From a marine bacterium B5-7 (GTDB lineage: Bacteria > Pseudomonadota > Gammaproteobacteria > Arenicellales > CAJQKF01), in the NCBI GenBank assembly GCA_021604525.1, contig BQJD01000033.1:1-39639 (forward strand): DNA of 39,639 nt, read 5' to 3'. A program made the translations under genes and the position numbers. The notes under the pieces are model-generated. The model did not search any database. It worked only from the letters and a program-made list of their open reading frames with translations, and had not been told where the DNA came from. Shown in pieces: positions 34,992 through 39,639 of the stretch. The number at the start of each line of letters is the position of its first letter. The stretch's first letter is position 1.

Positions 34992-35597
34992 ATGCCTTAC
35001 TACGCAATCGATGGAATTCGCCCCGTCGTTCATCCCGATGCCTACGTTCATCCAACAGCCATCATCATTGGCGACGCCCACATAGGCGCCGGTTGCTATG
35101 TCGCCCCGCTGGCGGTGATGCGTGGCGACTTCGGACGGCTGGTACTGGAGCCGGGCAGCAATCTTCAGGATACCTGTGTCATGCACGGCTTTCCCGCCCA
35201 GGAAACCCGGGTTGAAGAAATGGGGCATATCGGTCACGGCGCCATGCTGCACGGTTGTCATGTCGGTCGTAACGCCATGGTCGGCATGAATGCGGTAGTG
35301 ATGGATGGCGCAGTGATTGGCGAGTGCGCCATTGTCGCAGCCAGCACTTTCATCAAGGCTGGCATGCAGGTACCGTCTCGCAGCCTGGTTATAGGCAGTC
35401 CCGGGAAAGTAATCCGCACACTTGATGACGAGGAGATTGAATGGAAACGTAAGGGGACGCTGGAGTATCAGGATCTGGCGCGACGCTCGATTCTATCCAT
35501 GGTCGAAACCCAACCGCTGACCGAAGAAGAACCCGGCCGGCGACGTTTCAGCAGCGACCTTAAACCGCTGTACCAGGCTCGCGAGGGTGAAAACTGA
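34992..35597 (+). CDS. paaY: PaaY gamma-carbonic-anhydrase-like thioesterase
   Basis: Left-handed beta-helix protein of 201 aa. Hexapeptide repeats run through most of it (IIIGDAHIGAGCYVAPLAVM, then MGHIGHGAMLHGCHVG, NAMVGMNAVVMDGAVIG), with the metal-site histidines of the gamma-carbonic anhydrase family. PaaY in E. coli hydrolyses stalled CoA thioesters of the phenylacetate pathway. The start (MPYYAIDGIRPVVHPDAYVH) at 34992 matches the family. The C-terminal tail PLTEEEPGRRRFSSDLKPL is PaaY-like. Confidence 0.93.
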   Translation: MPYYAIDGIRPVVHPDAYVHPTAIIIGDAHIGAGCYVAPLAVMRGDFGRLVLEPGSNLQDTCVMHGFPAQETRVEEMGHIGHGAMLHGCHVGRNAMVGMNAVVMDGAVIGECAIVAASTFIKAGMQVPSRSLVIGSPGKVIRTLDDEEIEWKRKGTLEYQDLARRSILSMVETQPLTEEEPGRRRFSSDLKPLYQAREGEN

Positions 35598-35917
35598 ACA
35601 ACTGCCCGCGAGTGAAGCTATTGGCGCCAGTTTTACCATACCTCGTATCATGCTCCACAGAGATCGGTATGGTTTACAAATATTAAATTATGAATAGTCT
35701 CGATGTAATCTCGAAGTTATTACGATCTCGATAATGTCTACATCCAAACTTATCTATCTACATCGGAATCGACGTTATGGCAATTAAGGCGGTAATAATA
35801 AACTTCAGGCGTAAGTGCCACTGGACAACACTTGGTTGACCAGCATCATGCTTGTCATTGGGTCGCCCGTGGTGATAGTGTGATGTTTGCCAATCATTGG
35901 GGAGGATCTGGCGAGTC
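35598..35917. other. Intergenic region before the GlxA-type regulator
   Basis: 320 bp with no gene supported beyond a 20-codon frame (35777-35839) of no known similarity. Three copies of TCTCGA occur at 35698, 35709 and 35726, the flanking ones as TCTCGAT. They could be binding sites for the adjacent regulator. No clear terminator follows paaY. Confidence 0.4.
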
Positions 35918-36916
35918 GTGGTTCGGAACACTCGTCGTTCAGCGCAACAGCAGACCGATCGAGATATTCTTCAGATCGGTATACTGCTGCTCGATGACTT
36001 TACTCTAACTGCATTTGCAGCTTTTCTTGACGCTATCCGCTTGGCCGCGGACAAGGGCGACCAGAGTCGACAGCAGGATTGTGCCTGGACGGTAATGACC
36101 ATTCATGGTGAAGCAGTCCGGGCCAGTTGCGGTGTCACGGTTCGTCCTCATGATGGTCCTCGCGATCCGTCAAGTTTCCACTACCTTACGGTGGTCGGTG
36201 GTTTGCTCAACAACCGTCACCACCGCGACCCCCACCTCAGCAAGTATTTGACGCTTGCAGCGAATAAACGGATACCGCTGATTGGCCTTGGGACCGGCAG
36301 CTTCGCATTAGCTCACGCGGGATTGATGAATGGCCGGCGTTGCTGCGTGAGCTGGTATCACCTGGCTGAGTTTCAGGAAGCGTTCCCGGAGCTTGAGGTT
36401 GTGGCCGATCAGCTGTTCGTTATAGAGCACGACCGCATCACCTGTGCTGGCGGAACCGGTGTGGTGGATGTCGCCGCGCATCTGCTGGAACAGCATTGCG
36501 GCGCGTCGGCTGCCATCAAGGCATTGCGACTACTGCATGTAGAGCATCTGCGCGCGCCGACCACACCACAGTGGCAGTCATCGACCGATTCTGTCGTAGG
36601 CGACGCCAAGGTGCGTCGTGCTGTTCTTATGATGGAACAGAATCTTACCAATCCGTTACCAATCTCCAAAATAGCCCAAAGTCTCCAACTTAGCCCACGG
36701 CAATTACAACGGAAGTTTCGGCGCGCTACCGGTAAGAGCCTTATGGACTTTTCACGTGAGTTACGGCTCGAATATGCTCGAGAGCAAATATTGAGAACGA
36801 AAAGGCCGATCACGAATATTGCCTATGAATGCGGATTCTCTGATTCCTCGCATTTTGCCCGCTGTTATCGCCGTTGTTTCGGTGAGTCGCCGTCTGCTAC
36901 CCGACGACAGGTGTAG
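35918..36916 (+). CDS. GlxA-family AraC-type transcriptional regulator
   Basis: A 332-aa regulator with an N-terminal DJ-1/PfpI-like (class I glutamine amidotransferase-like) sensing domain (GILLLDDFTLTAFAAFLDAI, then VVGGLL and GLGTGSFALAHAGLMNGRR) and two AraC helix-turn-helix motifs in the last 90 residues (ISKIAQSLQLSPRQLQRKF; ITNIAYECGFSDSSHFARCY). Relatives such as GbdR, CdhR and ArgR activate uptake and catabolism of quaternary amines, carnitine or arginine. GTG 35918 is preferred, with TTG 35897 as alternative; a GGGGAGGA tract lies at 35899-35906. The Pot-type importer follows, the likely target. Confidence 0.9.
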   Translation: MVRNTRRSAQQQTDRDILQIGILLLDDFTLTAFAAFLDAIRLAADKGDQSRQQDCAWTVMTIHGEAVRASCGVTVRPHDGPRDPSSFHYLTVVGGLLNNRHHRDPHLSKYLTLAANKRIPLIGLGTGSFALAHAGLMNGRRCCVSWYHLAEFQEAFPELEVVADQLFVIEHDRITCAGGTGVVDVAAHLLEQHCGASAAIKALRLLHVEHLRAPTTPQWQSSTDSVVGDAKVRRAVLMMEQNLTNPLPISKIAQSLQLSPRQLQRKFRRATGKSLMDFSRELRLEYAREQILRTKRPITNIAYECGFSDSSHFARCYRRCFGESPSATRRQV

Positions 36917-37124
36917 CGACATTGCCCATCAGCCGAGGAGTATGAATGACTATCTGTCTCCTGAATGTCCGGATTCATCATGTCCGTGTAGTACCGATTG
37001 ATGACCTTCGCGTTCTAGTAGCCAACACAGTAAACATCGAAAATTGATATCACGTTGCCACTTGTATCGACTGTGTTATTGGCCGGTATGGGAGTAGCTA
37101 ATCCTGAAAATCGAGGTATTACCC

Positions 37125-38147
37125 ATGAAAAAGTCATTTGCAATAACGGTACTCGCCATCGTGGCAGGGCTCTCTGGTGGAACTGCTAACGCCGAGGAAA
37201 AAGTGCTCAATGTACTGAGCTATGGTGGTCCATGGAATGAAGTCCAGGAACAACATGTACTCGCCCGTTTCAAAGAGGAAACCGGCTACGATGTCAATCT
37301 CGGCCAGCAGGCAGTAAATGCGGTGCCGTTGATTACCGCCTCCAAGGAAAACCCGGTTTGGGATCTGGTATGGATGTCGGCAGAGGATCACGCGGTGCTC
37401 AGCCGTGAGGGTCTGCTGGAGCCACTGAACTACGGCAATCTCCACAATGCGGCGAATCTTTACGATAATGCTCGCCTGGAGGACGGAGTCATAACTTCCT
37501 ATGCCGCAGTGGCGATGGTTTACAACACAGAGAAGTTCGAGTCGCCACCCACCTCCTGGCAGGACATGTGGGACCCGCGCCTTAAAGGACACGTTATCGT
37601 GGGTGATCTGCCACACAGTTACGGCATGAGTTTTCTCGTCATGACTGCCCGTCTGGCAGGTGGAGGCGAAGACAACATAGATCCGGGGTTCGCCCGTATG
37701 AAGGAATTAAAGCCATCAATCGCTGCGTTCTACAAGAACTCCGGGGTTGCTAACCAGCTATTTCAGCAGGGAGAGGCCTGGATTGCACCTTGGTATCATG
37801 GCCGTGCCAAATACGGCGCTGACCGCGGCATTCCTCTTGACTACGTGATCCCAGAGGAGGGAGCACCACCCTACCTTTCAGTGTTGGGCGTCGTAAAGGG
37901 TACCGACAAACAGGCACTTGCCGAACGTTTTATCGACATGTGCCTGGATGCCGCTCCTCAGACCGGTTGGGCCGAGATCATCGGAGCAGGGCCAGCGAAC
38001 AAGACCGTCGTACTGGGTCCCGAAATCGCCAGTCGAGTGCCTTATGGACCTGATCAGATCAGCAAACTTGTAATGCTTGATTGGAAGAAGATTGTTGAGA
38101 TGCAAGATGAGTGGACAGAGCGATGGCGTAAAGAGATCGCTCAATAA
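37125..38147 (+). CDS. Periplasmic substrate-binding protein, Pot-type ABC importer
   Basis: PotD-like extracellular solute-binding protein of 340 aa. A Sec signal peptide (residues 1-23, ending GGTANA) is followed by LNVLSYGGPWNEVQEQHVLARF and the VWDLVWMSAEDHAVLSREGLLEPL region typical of this group. SYAAVAMVYNTEKFESPPTSW (in parts) and PWYHGRAKYG are also typical. Substrates in this family are polyamines, opines or related cationic and amine compounds; the exact one is not readable. It is the first gene of a transporter unit, about 200 bp after the regulator gene. Confidence 0.9.
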   Translation: MKKSFAITVLAIVAGLSGGTANAEEKVLNVLSYGGPWNEVQEQHVLARFKEETGYDVNLGQQAVNAVPLITASKENPVWDLVWMSAEDHAVLSREGLLEPLNYGNLHNAANLYDNARLEDGVITSYAAVAMVYNTEKFESPPTSWQDMWDPRLKGHVIVGDLPHSYGMSFLVMTARLAGGGEDNIDPGFARMKELKPSIAAFYKNSGVANQLFQQGEAWIAPWYHGRAKYGADRGIPLDYVIPEEGAPPYLSVLGVVKGTDKQALAERFIDMCLDAAPQTGWAEIIGAGPANKTVVLGPEIASRVPYGPDQISKLVMLDWKKIVEMQDEWTERWRKEIAQ

Positions 38148-38219
38148 GAGGCGAGAATCTGGTGGGTAGATCGTATGTTATTGGACGGGGCGTTTGCACT
38201 GGAATCAAGGAGCGGGCCA

Positions 38220-39353
38220 ATGCCGATCGTATCTCCAGTCGATAGCGACGTAACTGCAACCGTGGACCTTGAGCTGCGGGCAATATACAAGCAGTTTGAG
38301 CGAGTCGTCGTGGTCGACGGCGTGTCCCTCAGTGTCGCGAAGGGAGAATTCATTTCCCTTCTCGGCCCGAGTGGTTGCGGCAAGACCACGATTCTTCGCA
38401 TGGTGGCCGGGTACGAACAACCCAACAGGGGAGAGATTCTGATCGGAGGTCGAAGCGTCAGTGGAATACCGCCTTACCGACGCAATGTTGGTATGGTATT
38501 CCAGAGCTATGCTTTGTTTCCTCATCTTACGGTTGCAGAGAATATTGCTTTCGGACTCAAGGAACGGCGGATACCTGCCAGCAAAATCCGCGATAAGGTG
38601 CGTGAGTTCATGGATCTTGTACATCTCAATAGGCTGGGTGAGCGATATCCTAATCAGCTCTCTGGTGGCCAGCAACAACGGGTTGCCCTGGCCCGTGCAC
38701 TAGTGATTAAACCGGATATTCTTTTGCTCGACGAGCCGTTGAGCAATCTCGACGCGAAGCTGCGTGAAGAGATGCGGATCGAAATCAAGCAACTGCAGGC
38801 CAGTCTCGGAATAACCACCGTGTTCGTTACTCATGACCAGAACGAAGCACTGACGTTGTCGCACCGCGTGGTGCTGATGTCCAACGGCGGTGTCCAACAG
38901 GTCGGTACGCCTACGGAAGTGTACCAACATCCAGCAACCCGATTTGCATTCGAGTTTCTTGGTGGAACCAACGTCTTCCCTGGTCGTGTAATGAAGCGCT
39001 CTGACGACGTAACGACTTTTCAGACTGGCTCGGGCTTGACCATCACGGCATCGAATGGGAAGACGACGAATGCTGACGACTTCGCCTGTCTTGGTATCCG
39101 GCCAGAGAATATTCACTTTGGAGAGGGGCGCGGTGCGCAAGTTAATACGCCCAACCGATTCCCGGCAATTGTTGAAGAGAGTTTCTATCGAGGCTGGACA
39201 CGGGAAGTAATTGTTCAACTAGCTTCTGGTGACCGTTTGCGGTTAGTCAGAATTACCCCGCGTGAGGGCGATACACGGCCAGAAGATGAGCCGGGCGCCG
39301 AGGTTGTGATTGAGTGGTCGCCTGAAGATTCCTACCTGCTGTTAGACCATTGA
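38220..39353 (+). CDS. ABC transporter ATP-binding protein, PotA-like
   Basis: ATPase of 377 aa that energises the Pot-type importer. Walker A is GPSGCGKTT (49-57), the Q-loop VFQSYALFPH, signature LSGGQQQRVALARAL (from 147) and Walker B ILLLDE (167-172), followed by FVTHDQNEAL and a C-terminal TOBE domain (GIRPENIHFGEG, then ESFYRGWTREVIVQL). The ATG at 38220 has an AAGGAG Shine-Dalgarno 7 bp upstream; an in-frame ATG at 38175 is less supported. The stop overlaps the permease ATG (TGATG). Confidence 0.94.
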   Translation: MPIVSPVDSDVTATVDLELRAIYKQFERVVVVDGVSLSVAKGEFISLLGPSGCGKTTILRMVAGYEQPNRGEILIGGRSVSGIPPYRRNVGMVFQSYALFPHLTVAENIAFGLKERRIPASKIRDKVREFMDLVHLNRLGERYPNQLSGGQQQRVALARALVIKPDILLLDEPLSNLDAKLREEMRIEIKQLQASLGITTVFVTHDQNEALTLSHRVVLMSNGGVQQVGTPTEVYQHPATRFAFEFLGGTNVFPGRVMKRSDDVTTFQTGSGLTITASNGKTTNADDFACLGIRPENIHFGEGRGAQVNTPNRFPAIVEESFYRGWTREVIVQLASGDRLRLVRITPREGDTRPEDEPGAEVVIEWSPEDSYLLLDH

Positions 39354-39639
39354 TGGCTATCCGTACCAAGGTTTACCCGGAGTCCAATGGCGTCCGATTT
39401 CGGCTCACCGGTACTTGTGTGCGTCAGTTTTCATTACTTGTACCCGCTCTGACGGTACTCTTTGTGGGTTTTGCCATCCCGTTCGCTATTCTCGTTTCAT
39501 ACAGTCTCCAGCAGCCATCAGACGGGAGTATTGTAGAATACGGACTTGCGAATTTTCTCAAGTTGATCACGGAACCTCTCTACCAGAAGACGATCCTGAC
39601 CACGCTTGGAATCGCGCTTGCAGTAGTTCTAGTCACGTT
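39353..39639 (+). CDS. ABC transporter permease, Pot-type (partial)
   Basis: The window ends 95 codons into this frame. The ATG at 39353 overlaps the ATPase stop. The translation begins MAIRTKVYPESNGVRF, followed by a first hydrophobic segment (SLLVPALTVLFVGFAIPFAI, then LVSYSLQQPSDG) and YGLANFLKLITEPLYQKTIL, which match PotB/PotH-type permeases in which an FxxFL.D..Y...l..Tl segment precedes the second helix. A second permease is expected beyond the edge. Confidence 0.85.
   Translation, partial: MAIRTKVYPESNGVRFRLTGTCVRQFSLLVPALTVLFVGFAIPFAILVSYSLQQPSDGSIVEYGLANFLKLITEPLYQKTILTTLGIALAVVLVT

Overview
The window is about 39.6 kb of chromosomal-type bacterial DNA of moderate GC content, densely coded on both strands. 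It most resembles a gammaproteobacterium. The order ilvE, CHCC zinc-finger protein, waaF, waaG/waaP, LPS kinase matches the LPS inner-core locus known from Pseudomonas-like genomes. HspQ, TcdA, a phenylacetate (paa) gene set and an EptA-type lipid A phosphoethanolamine transferase fit the same placement. No rRNA, tRNA, CRISPR array or transposase was seen.

Layout. (1) 1-8.6 kb is metabolic: a GNAT, an SHMT-like PLP enzyme, a second GNAT, msrB, an HpaB-type flavin monooxygenase, then a run of aphA (acetylpolyamine deacetylase), hspQ, sirtuin, EamA exporter and a 5' fragment of a BtuF-like binding protein. The last three reading frames overlap by four bases. (2) 8.57-14.4 kb is a foreign-looking island on the minus strand: three paralogous, Sec-exported mini-RHS proteins with a nearly identical N-terminal half and divergent C-terminal halves, with an AT-richer pabB between the second and third. 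The island starts where the btuF-like gene breaks off, and a 17-bp direct repeat lies at its two ends. (3) 14.4-21.7 kb holds a GNAT, aroE, the LPS core genes (kinase, a fused WaaG-WaaP, waaF), a zinc-finger protein, ilvE and an archaeal-type lumazine synthase. (4) 21.8-27.6 kb holds tcdA, a thioredoxin-like protein, a B12-binding radical SAM protein, gloB, a GMC oxidoreductase and, on the other strand, a pyruvyltransferase-like protein. (5) 27.7-35.6 kb holds paaK, paaI, paaH, paaG and paaY, with an eptA-pap2 lipid A modification pair between paaK and paaI. (6) 35.9 kb to the end holds a GlxA/AraC-type regulator and a Pot-type ABC importer (binding protein, ATPase, permease cut by the window edge).

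How the genes work together. The ilvE-to-aroE genes look like one transcription unit with a good sigma70-like promoter before ilvE. The paa genes cover activation (PaaK), isomerisation (PaaG), beta-oxidation (PaaH) and thioesterase rescue (PaaI, PaaY), but the ring epoxidase, PaaZ and PaaJ are not in the window. EptA-PAP2 and the WaaP-type kinases both alter charge on lipid A or core. AphA and the Pot-type importer may both concern polyamines, although they are 30 kb apart.

The most unusual element is the mini-RHS triplet. Each protein has a signal peptide, one RHS core motif ending in DPTGL without the large YD-repeat shell, and a C-terminal domain with a conserved His-Gly followed about 25 residues later by Asn-Ala/Ser-Cys. 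This suggests, without proving, a caspase-like (clan CD) cysteine peptidase fold.
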